Source: Roridomyces roridus
Taxonomy: Eukaryota; Basidiomycota; Agaricomycetes; Agaricales; Mycenaceae
Length of the DNA stretch: 64,000 bases
Reading direction: 5' to 3'
NCBI GenBank assembly: GCA_029378245.1
Contig: JARKIF010000023.1
Span: forward strand, 310,001 to 374,000
Shown here: positions 35,801 to 45,630 of the stretch, in pieces
Layout of the letters: each line of letters starts with the position of its first letter
Position numbering within the stretch: position 1 is the first letter of the stretch
Position numbers and translations under genes: made by a program
The notes under the pieces: generated by a model
Told to the model about the DNA's origin: nothing
What the model saw: the letters and a program-made list of their open reading frames with translations, nothing else
Database searches by the model: none

Positions 35801-37658
35801 TGCCGCAGACACTGGCCAAGAGCTCCATGAATTCTACTCTGTTGACCGAATGAGTGCAGCAAATGTGGACCGAAGGAAGTGCAAGAATTGTCCCCAAGCC
35901 CGAGTCCGTCGAATTGGTCCGCAGTTGCAGGAGCAGCTCTGGATGGCAACACCGTCGGCAACAGCAGAGCATGTTCCCGGCTGCTTGCGTCTATGTGTAG
36001 GCATGCCTGTCATGATCAAATCAAATGCTGCTACTGAACTCTGTATAACCAAAGGTCAAGAGGCATCTGTGCGTGGCTGGAATCAATCCATTGGTCCTCA
36101 TGGGAAACCCATACTAGAAACTCTCTTCATGGAGCTGATGAATCCACCGCGGCCTATACAGATCCCTGACCTTCCGCAGAATGTTGTGCCCTTGCCTCGA
36201 GCAACAATGAAAACAACAGCACTACTTGAGGATGATTCACTCCTGAGCTTGAACAGAGAACAGATCCCAGTCCTGCAGAATTTCTCAATGACGGATTATG
36301 GGGCACAGGGAAAGTCAAGAAATCCAAATGTTTGCCATTTGAATAATTGTCAGAGCCATATGGCTTACTATGTTGCGCTGTCCAGGGGAACACAAGCATC
36401 AGGAACAGCCATCATTCAAGGCTTTGATGAAAAAATGATCACAGGTGGAATCACGGGATTTCTTCGTCAGGAGTTCCGTGAGCTTGAGATGTTGGATGAA
36501 ATTACAACCTTGAGGTATAATGGTGAACTGCCGTTGCAAGTGACTGGTTTTTACCGTGGTCAACTTCTGCGTTCCTACTTGCAGTGGCGCAAAGACGATA
36601 GTGATCCAGCACATATACATCCTGCTATACGGGCGCACAGGATCATCTCAAATATTTCCCCCGATGTGTACAACACCTGGAAACCGACGGGTGTATCTGC
36701 AAAACGAGGCACCAGGCGATGTTCCGCAAGCGATGTTGATACAAGAAATCCAAAGACAAGAAAGACTCAGCATCACAACAACCGTGAAACACAGGCCGGG
36801 CTGAGCTCAGGTGGAAGTCCGATTGGCCTTGTGTGGGATAATGTGAACTGGAGTTGTGGCTATGATGCACTTTTCACGCCACTTGGCCATCTGTGGCGAT
36901 CCGATAAGCAGAAGTGGACCACCCTTTTCAACCATCTGAATCCCATACTGCGTCTCTGGGCAAACTGGATGGTTGCCCATGAGGACACTCCTGAGATACC
37001 CAGAGATGAAGCCAGGCAGTCTTTGACCGCTTCTGATGCCTCCAAATTTCCTCTCGGACCTGTGTGCTTGCGACTCGATGATCTGTTCAGTTCTGTCTCC
37101 AATCAAGTAACATATGGCCAGGCGAGAACCTACTGTAATGTTTGTGGCTACTTGGAAGCTGGACTCACTGACACTTTTGGAATGCACTTGACAACATACC
37201 GAACGCACGACTTGGGAAATGGTCAGATTACCACAAGTCAATGGTTGTCTCATCATTTCAACCGATCCATTCGAAGGCAATGCCCACAATGTGGTTCTCG
37301 AGGAGCTCGTACACACCTTTGCCGGCAGACAAATATAATTGCAGTCCCGCCTATTTTCATTCTCAGTATAACCATGAGTGAGCTTATTGTTGAAGACACT
37401 CTGCATTTCCGGACAGAGAGCACTGTGGATCAAATGAATCTTGTCGGTCTTATCTATCACTCCGAGACTGATCGACATTTCTCAAGTGCCACCGTCGGCG
37501 ATGATAAAGCTCTCTGGTATCACGATGGAATTGCTACAGGGAGGCGCTGCGTGCCAATGGGTTATATCTCTTCATTTGACAATCATTCGCTGCATAACCA
37601 GGGGAGCTACAAGCTGGCAGCGGCCATATACAGCCATTCCGCATCGACACCCATCTGA
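32823..37658 (+). CDS. Helitron Rep/PIF1 helicase with C-terminal USP-like peptidase domain
   Basis: Open frame of 1611 residues from the first ATG after the stop. The Rep motif HSHCLIW (32802-32822) lies just before this ATG in the same frame, so the true protein starts upstream. The two Rep tyrosines are Y221 and Y225 (YVSDYVSK). Helicase motifs: GGMGGLGKSQ (about 739), YIFLDEVSM (about 823), AGDFAQLPP (about 864), LRQNMRQ, and YGAQGKSRNPNVCHL with YVALSRGTQASG. After about residue 1330 comes an extra domain: NVNWSCGYDALFTPLGHLW (Cys about 1345), a CNVCG...CPQCG zinc-finger-like pair, then DRHFSSATVGDDKALWYHDG (His about 1551). This has the Cys-box/His-box layout of ubiquitin-specific proteases. 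The frame is uninterrupted although the 5' part is broken. Confidence 0.88.
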   Translation: MKNALSPQDIRDRLTAEDSIFTMRLMAYLESTHQGRFNHGKLADVQARVGVDSQISEATLDTHKYQAPTLTFPEPPPPLCDTVNCHGTCVACSHLSEWWDRYEHEVDDLLVRSDIHSCRHSVKDVEEENNKKYWRHLKKRNKTKIRIHERRGCLTKSGVCKARFPRDVVEETVVDTDGHITFEHWEPYMNTINTLITYFSRCNTDCTSLLSGTAVKAVISYVSDYVSKLGLKSYQAFASVFDVFDRNSDNFDSTSADEDTTRKLMRQMVNAMSMKMEIGSPMASLYLLGNPDHYASHEYANFSWRTYVAYVKRDWARDLQNNLTMDLDDTPEDFITLQNNRGDIIVSSIVDDYTMRPSVYNSVNLYEWIQSHQKRAFTKSEKDHILQERELYSAFEKDISDSDSSSSFIDGDQDLTQSSANESDDEIQFEPGDAKTTPPKYPFIGEHRQKDTHGVYCDFSRLNKIIPNFMGGAIPRSDRGDREYYCLSILTMFKPWRSPRDLKEVSSTWDETFNDHTFTGRQHKLLKNFNLRFECNDARDDHYAAMKRKLAEADFEPSSRFNQTILGHKDDVVDFIDDELEEFEDYSAHEIGPKSRKLKAQMEEIRSVLAGSKWLNKTTDGLIMNVSTEALTPPFKTKTSWSKIVDAERKLLTVNKLANMPTSYSGHGAPFTAATHNKVEELPFNYFTSAQKVDADLNMNIKLECCDFFTLNIEQTRAFTIVADHASAVQSVPLRMYLGGMGGLGKSQVIKAISRFFEMRNENYRFMFLGPTGSTAALVNGSTYHSVFKVPRETGRKNRDDIDGIRNEATAMAAVNERIQGVEYIFLDEVSMVSCNDLQTLASQAAKARNIHDVAFGGLNVILAGDFAQLPPTRGPALYASLKTPSLADANTDFDQASILGRMIWHQFNTVVILRQNMRQSSSTAEGLKLRTALENMRYRACTAEDIEFLRSRVASDKPGHPRLDSVEFRNVSVITAWNVHKDTINQLGAERFAADTGQELHEFYSVDRMSAANVDRRKCKNCPQARVRRIGPQLQEQLWMATPSATAEHVPGCLRLCVGMPVMIKSNAATELCITKGQEASVRGWNQSIGPHGKPILETLFMELMNPPRPIQIPDLPQNVVPLPRATMKTTALLEDDSLLSLNREQIPVLQNFSMTDYGAQGKSRNPNVCHLNNCQSHMAYYVALSRGTQASGTAIIQGFDEKMITGGITGFLRQEFRELEMLDEITTLRYNGELPLQVTGFYRGQLLRSYLQWRKDDSDPAHIHPAIRAHRIISNISPDVYNTWKPTGVSAKRGTRRCSASDVDTRNPKTRKTQHHNNRETQAGLSSGGSPIGLVWDNVNWSCGYDALFTPLGHLWRSDKQKWTTLFNHLNPILRLWANWMVAHEDTPEIPRDEARQSLTASDASKFPLGPVCLRLDDLFSSVSNQVTYGQARTYCNVCGYLEAGLTDTFGMHLTTYRTHDLGNGQITTSQWLSHHFNRSIRRQCPQCGSRGARTHLCRQTNIIAVPPIFILSITMSELIVEDTLHFRTESTVDQMNLVGLIYHSETDRHFSSATVGDDKALWYHDGIATGRRCVPMGYISSFDNHSLHNQGSYKLAAAIYSHSASTPI

Positions 37659-38492
37659 ACTGTTCAAGTTTGAAAAAGAGGAATCGTACCTGCCATGCGA
37701 AGCAATGGCCTCAAAGCCAGGTTGAGCAAATGACGTTGCGGCTGAAGAAAATTCAAGCCCATTCAGGCCCATTTGAGAGCCGCACCAATTGGAGAATTGG
37801 TGATCATCCGTTGAAGTATGTCTCAGCTTGGCGAGCTTGTTGAACGCCGAGTGCGCATACCCAACGCGGAACCAATATGCAGTAGTATCTGCGACACCCT
37901 ATCGAAAGAGCGAAGTTGGTACTGTGATCCAGGCCGGGTCCAGGCGAGGATCGAGCTCCAACAGATCCGCCCCGGGTCCATGGAGCAAAAGCGTCTGATG
38001 CTGAGCGATGTCTCCGGTTGGGTTAGCGGCCTGTGGGCTGAACGCCAGTTCAGCGGTACTGCTGCAGGCTCAGTTCGACTCCCTGCCTCGGTGTTGATCT
38101 TGTGAAACAGGTAATCTGATTTGCATTTTTCGGAGGGTCATAGTTCAATAGGCTTTTTCCTCCGGCGCAAGCAGCTCCCCATATACTGCTGGTTGATCAT
38201 GAGTCGTGCCTCAACATTTTCCGTTCCGTGCCGACACGCTGAAAGGGGTCGGCATGGGTTCGACTCCCGGCCTGACCCCATAGGACGGCTTGCCATAACT
38301 TTTGGGGCCCAAGGGCGGCACGAAAAAATTCGAAGTTGCATCCCGCATAAAATCCGTGAAAATCGCCAGTCCCTCTCACAGCGCTGGACCACGCCGCGCG
38401 GGTCCGGAGACGTGAACTCAGGCATCCGGACAGACAGACTGCAATCGGTGTGTACCGGTCTTTCGCATGTGAAAGGGTGAGCTAAGAATGAA
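37659..38492. other. Helitron 3' flank, no gene
   Basis: No gene is seen. It contains two perfect short hairpins (37781-37800 and 38036-38053) and a tRNA-like GGGTTCGACTCCC word inside a GGGGTC...GACCCC stem near 38235-38280. No full tRNA fold could be drawn. One of these places may hold the 3' end of the Helitron. Confidence 0.4.
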
Positions 38493-40170
38493 ACCCACCC
38501 TAGACGGTTCAATGGGGGCCCTGAAGGTGCGCCGCTCAACTGCCGCCCTGCATACTTACACCCTGTGCTGAACTCACGCTGACAGTGCCGTTTGCGGTGA
38601 TCACGGTCAAGCAAGGCTTGCGATATAGGTTCGGTTCTATCGCTGAATCAAGTTGTTGTATCTGACCCAGTCGTCAATCAGATTCCGCGTCTTCTCCATC
38701 TCGTGCCGCCCATTCATGACGCTCTCCTTTGACAATCATACATTCGGTTCGTTCGTTCTTTTCTTTCCAAGTCCAGTCCTCCATCCGTTGACTCTTGGGT
38801 GTTAGATGTCATTGAGCTCGATGGAGTTGAGCATGATCCCGAGGCTTTTCAAAATGCCGACATCTACGCAGGTTGGCACTTTCCTTCTTTTCCGGAAACG
38901 CAGGACTAACAAATTGTAGCTCAACGCCTTTCAATCGTCCTGAACGCAAATCAGAGCATTGATAACTACTGGGTATGCCTGGCGTCTACACCACAACCAT
39001 CTTACATCTGTGCAGATCCGAGCACCGCCCACGGGAGGAAACCTCGCGTCCAACCCCAACTGTGAATCTTCCCTCTTCGAGTCTTGGGTTTTCAGCTAAC
39101 GAGCCCGCGCACTACAAGTCAACTCGAGTCTGAGTCTCGCCATTTTGAGATACGAGGGCGCACCCGAGGTCGACCCGACGACTGTCGACGTACCTGGAGT
39201 CAAGATGGATGATAGTCTCATGCATGTGCGTTCCTTTCTCTTCTCTTTTGAGCTTGGACTTGATCTGATCCGCACTCTACCGAAGCCAATCGCCTCCCAA
39301 GGCCCCGGTCAACTGGGCTCTGGACCACCCGATTTCGCCGTGACGCTCAACATCCAACAGCCCAATCCGCCTTTGTTTGATATTAATGGTGTCGTGCGTC
39401 TACTTTCTCTTCCTTGTCTTGTATTTCAGACCGCGTTATGTTTCGGTTGAATAGTCATATGTATCCCCAACACTGCCCGTCCTCCTCCAACTCCTCAGCG
39501 GCGCCGCCCAGCCGACGGATTTCTTGCCGTCGGAGCAGGTTATTGTACTACCGACGAATTCGATCGTGGATATTAGTATTCCTGGCGCGGGAGGTGCGTT
39601 TTTTTGTTTTCCTCCTGTCCATTCCAGAGTGAGAGCGTGCTGTGAATATTAGCGCATCCTTTCCATTGTGAGTCTTCCATCACGGGATTTGCAGAATACT
39701 GACTCGGCGGATGAGTGCACGGACATAACTTCGATGTACGTTTTCATCCCTCCAAGGCAGTGAACCTAATGTGCACCCACCGTTGATAGGTCATCCTGGA
39801 ATCCAATGCAGTTGATTTCAACTTTGTTAACCCGCCTAGACGAGACGTCACACCCAGTGCGTTCGTCACTCCCTGGTCCATGTTGGCATACTTACGAGAA
39901 TGAATAGTCAACGGAGGAAACACCACCTTCCGGTTCTTCACCGGCAACCCGGGGGCATGGTTCCTCCACTGGTGCGTTGCTTCCCACCCACATCCTCTCA
40001 TCCTAACCCAATCATACAGCCACATCGACTGGCACCTCGAAGTCGGACTCGCAGTGGTATTTGGCGAGTCCCCGGCTCTCAACATCGTGGGAAACCAGTC
40101 GCAGATTATACAGCCCGACTGGTCTGCGTTGTGTCCGGCGTATGACGAGTTGGCGCCTGAGTTGCAGTGA
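38493..40170 (+). pseudogene. Laccase (multicopper oxidase), 5'-truncated
   Basis: Laccase sequence begins abruptly at RRFNGGPEVPFAVITVKQGL, the end of domain 1/start of domain 2. It continues through FRVFSISC, VIELDGVEHDPEAFQNADIY, LRYEGAPEVDPTTVDVPG, NSIVDISIPGAGGAHPFHLH, GHNFDVVILESNAVDFNFVN and [20 protein letters not shown], then VGLAVVFGESPALN, to a stop at 40168-40170. Domain 3 copper ligands (HPFHLHGH and HCHIDWH) are present, with Leu at the axial position. Domain 1, with its HWHG and HSH copper ligands, is missing, so an active oxidase is not possible from this copy alone. Splicing is canonical except two GTTCG-type donors (38629 and 38747). The break lies just after the Helitron. 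Confidence 0.85.
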
Positions 40171-41359
40171 GTTGTGTCTGGCTTATTTACCGAGTATGAA
40201 AATGTATGGAACTTGCCTTGTATTGCCGCAAGCGACGAGCCGATTCCTGGTCTATTTAGAGGGAGACAAAAATAGAAGTACCTCATCTTGCTCGACGTAC
40301 CAATTCCGAATCGAACGGAGACGCGACTGCAGGAGTATAACACGGGAGAGCAACTTTGACAGGAATTCCGATTTGTGTGGGTGTTTGGGCAACTGCGTAT
40401 GAGAAATACAATGGATCACCAGTATTTACTATCCATCAGAGACGAGAAACCCAAGAGAAAAAAAAATTAAGGACTTCTGGGTCGCACTGCTAGGAGCCTG
40501 GAGCGGACCCCGAATCGAACGGAGTGCGCACGCGTTCAAGTTGACTCTGGACTCAGAGTCTGTAGGAGCGCTGCGTAGGGTTGAGGCTGACGAATGATGC
40601 AGGAAGAACGTGTGATACAGCAAGGATTGAAGGATGGCGCGTCATCCGTTTCTCTTGATGCGAGAAGATCAGACTTCCTTAGGCCGTAGGGTCGACTCCG
40701 GTGGTCGTACATTGAACACACTGCAAAAAGGACTATGAGTTGGAACGATTTACTGCTGCGTCCCGAGTCGACCGGAATCCGGCATCGATGCGAATCATGC
40801 GATATGTGCGCGAAAGTCAAAAAAAACTCTCGAGAGGGAGTAACAAAATGGCTCTGCTCAACCCAGGAGGCCTGGATCCCGAATCGAACGAAGTCCGGGC
40901 TATACTTATCGTGGTGCCGCCACACCGTTGCCATGACCAGCGAATATGCACATCAATGCCGATCCTGGACCTTCCCCGAACCAAGTTGCCTTGCCCTTTG
41001 CCTCAACTAAGTACCAGTCACCGAATCGCCACCCAATTACATTATGCAGTAGCGATATAATTATAGAAACCGTACTGGTTAGTGTTACAAGTACATTTCA
41101 CCCAATGGCGAGGGTCTATTTTGTCAAAGAGTAGTCCGTGCGGTCAAGCAATTTTAAGTTATAAGGAAAGTCCGGGCTTTAGTCCATGTCCATAAGAGAA
41201 ACAGCGTGTGGGGTGCGTGGGTGCGTGAACATCGGCGAAATCGTCATAGCATCAGGGATCATGAGGGCGGGAATCGGAGACCGGGGTAGCTATGGAGCGG
41301 AGGACACGTCAGCTTGGAGACTCCCTGTGATGACGAACGCACCAGAATCCCCCATCTCC
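40171..41359. other. Intergenic with B-box-like words
   Basis: No gene is supported. Minus-strand words CGTTCGATTCGGG occur near 40510-40525 and 40880-40892 within sequences that share a GCGCAC-rich lead. They resemble degraded Pol III-derived repeats. Confidence 0.4.
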
Positions 41360-41602
41360 CTACGGATGAACCGCCCGACGGCGTGGCCCGTGACGTCGGA
41401 CATGGGCGGCCGCCGCGTCGGCTTGGGCGTTGGCAGCGACTCCAAGGGCGGGGAGGGGCAGCGTCCACGTCCATGGGCGGAAGAAGCTTATGGACACGCT
41501 GGTGTCGTCGTTCGTTGGCGTCGAAGCTGGGGGGACGGAGCCCGCCAGAGTGAGGGTGAAGAACAAGGCGAAGAAGGTGAGGAGGGATACAAGGACACGC
41601 AT
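41360..41602 (-). CDS. Small secreted protein, 80 aa, unknown function
   Basis: The ATG at 41602 opens a clear signal peptide (MRVLVSLLTFFALFFTLTLA). It is followed by a Ser/Thr/Pro-rich stretch (GSVPPASTPTNDDTSVS), a Trp-containing block (FFRPWTWTLPLPALG) and a basic C-terminus (HVRRHGPRRRAVHP). There are no cysteines. The reading is single-exon, but the last part may be altered by an unseen intron. No family recognised. Confidence 0.5.
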   Translation of the reverse strand: MRVLVSLLTFFALFFTLTLAGSVPPASTPTNDDTSVSISFFRPWTWTLPLPALGVAANAQADAAAAHVRRHGPRRRAVHP

Positions 41603-43224
41603 CCTGCTGCGAGTGAGCGACGTAGGGGACAACGACGAGCACACGTACGGGAATGAGGAATGGGGAGAAGGGGAAGAAGGGAGGTGGGGGTAGGAATTAA
41701 GAGTGGGTAGGTCGCCGACATTTCCGCGCGGCGTTTTTCCTCCGTTCGCACAGCCTCGCCGCCAATCGGAACGCCGGGATTGTTGCAGATATGACATCAC
41801 CGCCGAACCCGGGGCGGCCGAGTGGTGTGCCTCGAATCACATAAGCCCGCGTTTCGTTCGACCCTGCGCGCCCAAGGATTTCAAGAGAATAGGAACGGAG
41901 AGCCTGTACGATTTGTTCGCAATCTGTTTGAAACAGTTACATCTGCAATCAATCCAGAACCGATGACAGACGCAAGACAGACGCCACGAAGTCCCTACCA
42001 CCGATTCCACCGATTCGGACAACATTTGGATCAAGTCTCGACGTCGGAATTTGAAATTACATCTTCCTTCCGTACCACGATCATCTCATGTCGGTTCGGT
42101 CCCGTTTTTCTCCCGACCTCCGTCGATCTGGTCAATACTGGCGATTGCTCTCTGCCCTCTGCGCCTCATTCCTCCATTTCCATTCTTGAGTACGAGCCGA
42201 GCCGCTGATGCACTTTGGATACAGTTACTCGAAGCCGGCGGCAAAGGGTCGCAACTGAATTCAGCGAATGGAAAAAGCGCCGCGCAACGAGAGGTCGCTG
42301 ACGACGTGGTCATCGGCTTCTTGAAGCCCCTTCCCTGGTGATCAGCTTTCCAAACGAATGTAATTCGAGCCCAGAGTGCGACCGGGCTGGGGCTTGTTGT
42401 GCCATTGCATTAGTGACATTTTCTATAGCTAATGAGCTGACGGACCGTGGACGAGACTGTCTACCCCATTCGATTGGTCCAGCAAACAGTGTCGCAGCAA
42501 AGATATGAAACACCGAAAGTTGTTCAACAGGAAGGTCCGCACGCATACGGTATGCGTTCGAGTGCATGCTTTTGAAACGAGGGCGATCCCCACGGGCAGC
42601 ATTTGGCTTCTCCTCCGGCCTAGCCGCAAAACGCGAAACCGAAGAATCCTTCTGTGGAATCGATTTGGATTGTGGCCATATGTGTAGTCTGGACACACAA
42701 ACGCACAATTGAATTATATCCGAAGGATCGGAGGAGGTCCAGGTTAGCCTCGAATTCCCTTGGCAATCGCCATCATGTTGGGTTCCATCGAGCGCATTAG
42801 GCCCTTGAGACAGGTTCCCCAAGGCTGAGCTTAATTTCATTTGCACGCCTCCTCGGAGCATCCCCTCACTTCCACTGGATTTAAAGGATTGGGCTTGAAC
42901 TCATTCCTAACGGCGTTCTTCGGACCCCTTGTTACAATGTATTTCAAAGAGGCTTCCGGTATGTGCGGCCTATCTTCTCGGGTCCGCAGAATTCATGCTC
43001 ACAAGCGCAGCAAGGTGGACCGTTGCATCAGTCATCGGCTATTCTACTCGCTCCGGACCAACATTTAAGGCCACCCACTATGCTAACAACTGGGTCCACA
43101 CCTGCTGCCTCACTCATGGTAGGCAACAACTCAAATCCACCTCAACAACTGAACACCGGTACGCACTCACGCACAACTGACAAAAGGACTTCTGATTCTC
43201 ATCACTTTTCACCACTGATTCTAG
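41603..43224. other. Intergenic, possible lost exons
   Basis: No complete gene. A short hydrophobic plus-strand stretch near 42890-42960 (LNSFLTAFFGPLVTMYFKEA) could be an exon remnant of an unknown membrane protein. The first exon of the following acyltransferase should lie somewhere before 43225 but could not be fixed. Confidence 0.35.
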
Positions 43225-44948
43225 TATGGGTTGTCCCTCATAATGCAGACCATGCCAAGCTGTTTCCACTCCCCGTGTCTCAAACCGATCGAATCATGAA
43301 TTTTTCTGTGGGTATCGTTGGGCTCCCTTGGCATGTGAAAACTGAAGCTTGAACTCTATCTCCAGGTCGATGTGTCCCACTTTGTTCCCGGGAGATTTAA
43401 CAACGAGCGTTTGATTTCAGCGCTTCGTGACACGCTGAAGTACTGCCAACATGTCACCGCCAGGTTGAGGATCAAAGGGGACGATTGGTGGGTACGTACC
43501 TGGCTTCATCTTATATAAAGTGATGTCCATGATCCATTCCATAGCTCGATGCTGGCAACCGGGGTATTCCGGTTGGCTTTCAAACAACGGAAGAGCCACT
43601 GAATCACCACCCTGATCTCTCTGTCACGCCGACGGAGATCATTGATTCGCTTCCGGCCGTCGATATTTCTCGTGCGCACGAGCCTGATTGGGATGAGCCT
43701 ATGCTCAAAATCAAGGTCACCTATTGTTCCAAGACAAACGAGTCAGTGATTGGGTTGTCATACAGTCACATTTTAGGTGGGTTTCAGGTTTCAGCAGCCC
43801 AACTCCTCAATGGACGCTCATGGTTGCATCTCTAGGTGACGGAGATTTGATTGTCACCTTCCTCGGTGCCTGGTCTCAGTACTATCAAGGCAAAGAGCCC
43901 TTCCTAGGGCGACCAACTTACGAGAGATACCAAAGCCCACAACCTCCTGCGGAATTCAATAACAACCCCGAAACTGATGCGTTCATTAAGCGTCATCTGA
44001 AGCATCTCATAAAGATCCCTCCCCGAGAACAGTGGATGGAAATGTTTCTTGCTGCCCAAAAATGGACGACCTCTGTGGATTTATTCTTCAGTGGACAGCA
44101 GATCGAACAGCTGCGCTACATTGCCGACTTTTGCACAGATCGCGCTGCAAAGCGGACTACCCAACAAGATGCTCTCGGAGCTTATCTTATCACAACCCTG
44201 AACCGCTGCCTTGATGTGCCTATCACCTGCGTAATGACCACTGTTACGGTGTGTTGTCCTTCTCATCTCTGGTTTGTGGCACCCCTAAGTAAACCTGTGT
44301 ACAGTCTCGCGGCATCAAGAACCCTGACAATATCAAACCCGGCGACTGGTGCGCTCCCGGTTATTTCGCCGCTGGCAACAATATCATCCAGGTGTACACA
44401 CCGTCTCTTTCAATAAATGAAGCATCTTCGATTGGTGCCGTGGCTGCTGCAATGCGAAATTCTGTGAGGGAGGCCAGACAGTACGAGCATGCCAAACGTA
44501 TCTTTGCTATTTCGGAGTCCATAGCTCTCCGCATAGCCAACGAGAAAACCTTTTACAAGTTCTGGGACGACGGTATCTTCTGTTGGAACGCTATGGGCAC
44601 TGGCAGGTGTGCGAGTCTCCTGATTTCCGGCAACAAACTGATATGGCATGCAGGTCTGACGGGGATGTGTTCCACTTTGGGTTTGGTCATGCCCGGTTGA
44701 ACACGTATGGAAGCAGTGCAACCGATGCACGCTGTTTTCAGGCCCCAACTGTACGCCAACTCGACGGCTCGTGGGTCAGAAAGGCCGACGGTTTGATTAT
44801 GTGGACACATGTTCCAACCAAGATACACCAGAAATTCATGGCCATGATCGCAGCCGATTTTAATACCAGCACGTTCCCTAACAATATCGCTGCAAGAGAG
44901 TGGAAGGTGCAGGAGAGTATTTTGGGTGCACAAGAGGCTCGTCTGTAA
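43225..44948 (+). CDS. BAHD-type acyltransferase (PF02458 family), 5' end uncertain
   Basis: Transfers an acyl group from CoA to an alcohol or amine; such enzymes decorate fungal secondary metabolites. The exon chain reads VWVVPHNADHAKLFPLPVSQ, VDVSHFVPGRFNNERLISAL, LDAGNRGIPVGFQTTEEP and KTNESVIGLSYSHIL-GDGDLI. That is the HxxxD catalytic motif, split by an intron at about 43776-43838. Next come LVTFLGAW-like text, a long middle region, GIKNPDNIKPGDWCAPGYFA, WNAMGTGRSDGDVFHFGFGH (the DFGWG-equivalent) and a tail to the TAA at 44946-44948. The exon at 43225 starts after a TTCTAG acceptor, so at least one upstream exon with the ATG is missing from this model. Substrate unknown. Confidence 0.75.
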
Positions 44949-45630
44949 TTTGACTCTCACATGTATATGTTCGGAAATTCCATTGGACGGATAGCGCAGG
45001 TCTGGCAGAGAGGAGATTGCAGTGAAGCCCAAGCCCTGGGGTCTGGACCTATCCTATCCCGCAAATACTATGGACGCCAATGGGCGCAGACTTGTGGATT
45101 CCGCTTGCTCCAGGTACGTAGTACATTTTTTACTTTACAACAGTGTTAACAGTGAAGAGGAAACCATGGTGGAAGGTTAGGACACATTGGTGCAACGATT
45201 GCTGCATACCTGTTGTTTTGTGAGGGGAAAGTGGTTTGGGAGGAGAAGAGTGAGAAGAAGAAGCAGTAATGTATTCGACAAGCAGGACAGGTATTTATAC
45301 ATGGCTACTTATCTACAATTGGAAATATAGGGGAAAAGTCCATGTGCGCGGACTGAGTCAGCGAGCAGTTCCATGTGCTCGTTGGAGACTCATCCGCATG
45401 GTTTTAGGAATGTGAAACAAAAGAAAATGGTGGTTGAACGTTCAGGCAGATTGAACCAAGATTGAACACGGTCACATGTCCACCGGAGTCCGACTGTACG
45501 GATCAATCCTACAACATGTTGACCTGTTATGATGCCTAGAGTACATGCGCCGGAGTGGCACTTTCTGTGAAGAGCTTCAGATATTGACGGACATGGAGCG
45601 ACCCCGAGTGACACTGACGCAGATTGCACT
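44949..45630. other. Intergenic, no gene seen
   Basis: 3' flanks of two convergent genes. Open stretches are short and without motifs. Confidence 0.45.

Larger units (their letters stand above)
30785..37658 (+). mobile_element. Helitron (rolling-circle transposon), coding part; termini unresolved
   Basis: Contains the basidiomycete Helitron plan: DUF6570-like region, helitron-like N domain, two-His/two-Tyr Rep nuclease and PIF1-type helicase, with an added cysteine peptidase-like region. The stated ends are the coding limits. Rolling-circle elements lack target duplications and TIRs. I could not fix the 5' TC or 3' CTRR end, although hairpins such as CACCAATT-GGAG-AATTGGTG (37781-37800) and GCTGAAC-GCCA-GTTCAGC (38036-38053) lie downstream. 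Confidence 0.88.

Noticed and set aside
38200..38285. tRNA gene
   Set aside because: The T-arm-like hairpin is good, but no matching acceptor 5' strand, D-arm or anticodon arm could be placed.
38138..38614. 158-residue minus-strand open stretch
   Set aside because: It overlaps the laccase exons and a tRNA-like GGGTTCGACTCCC word; no domain seen.
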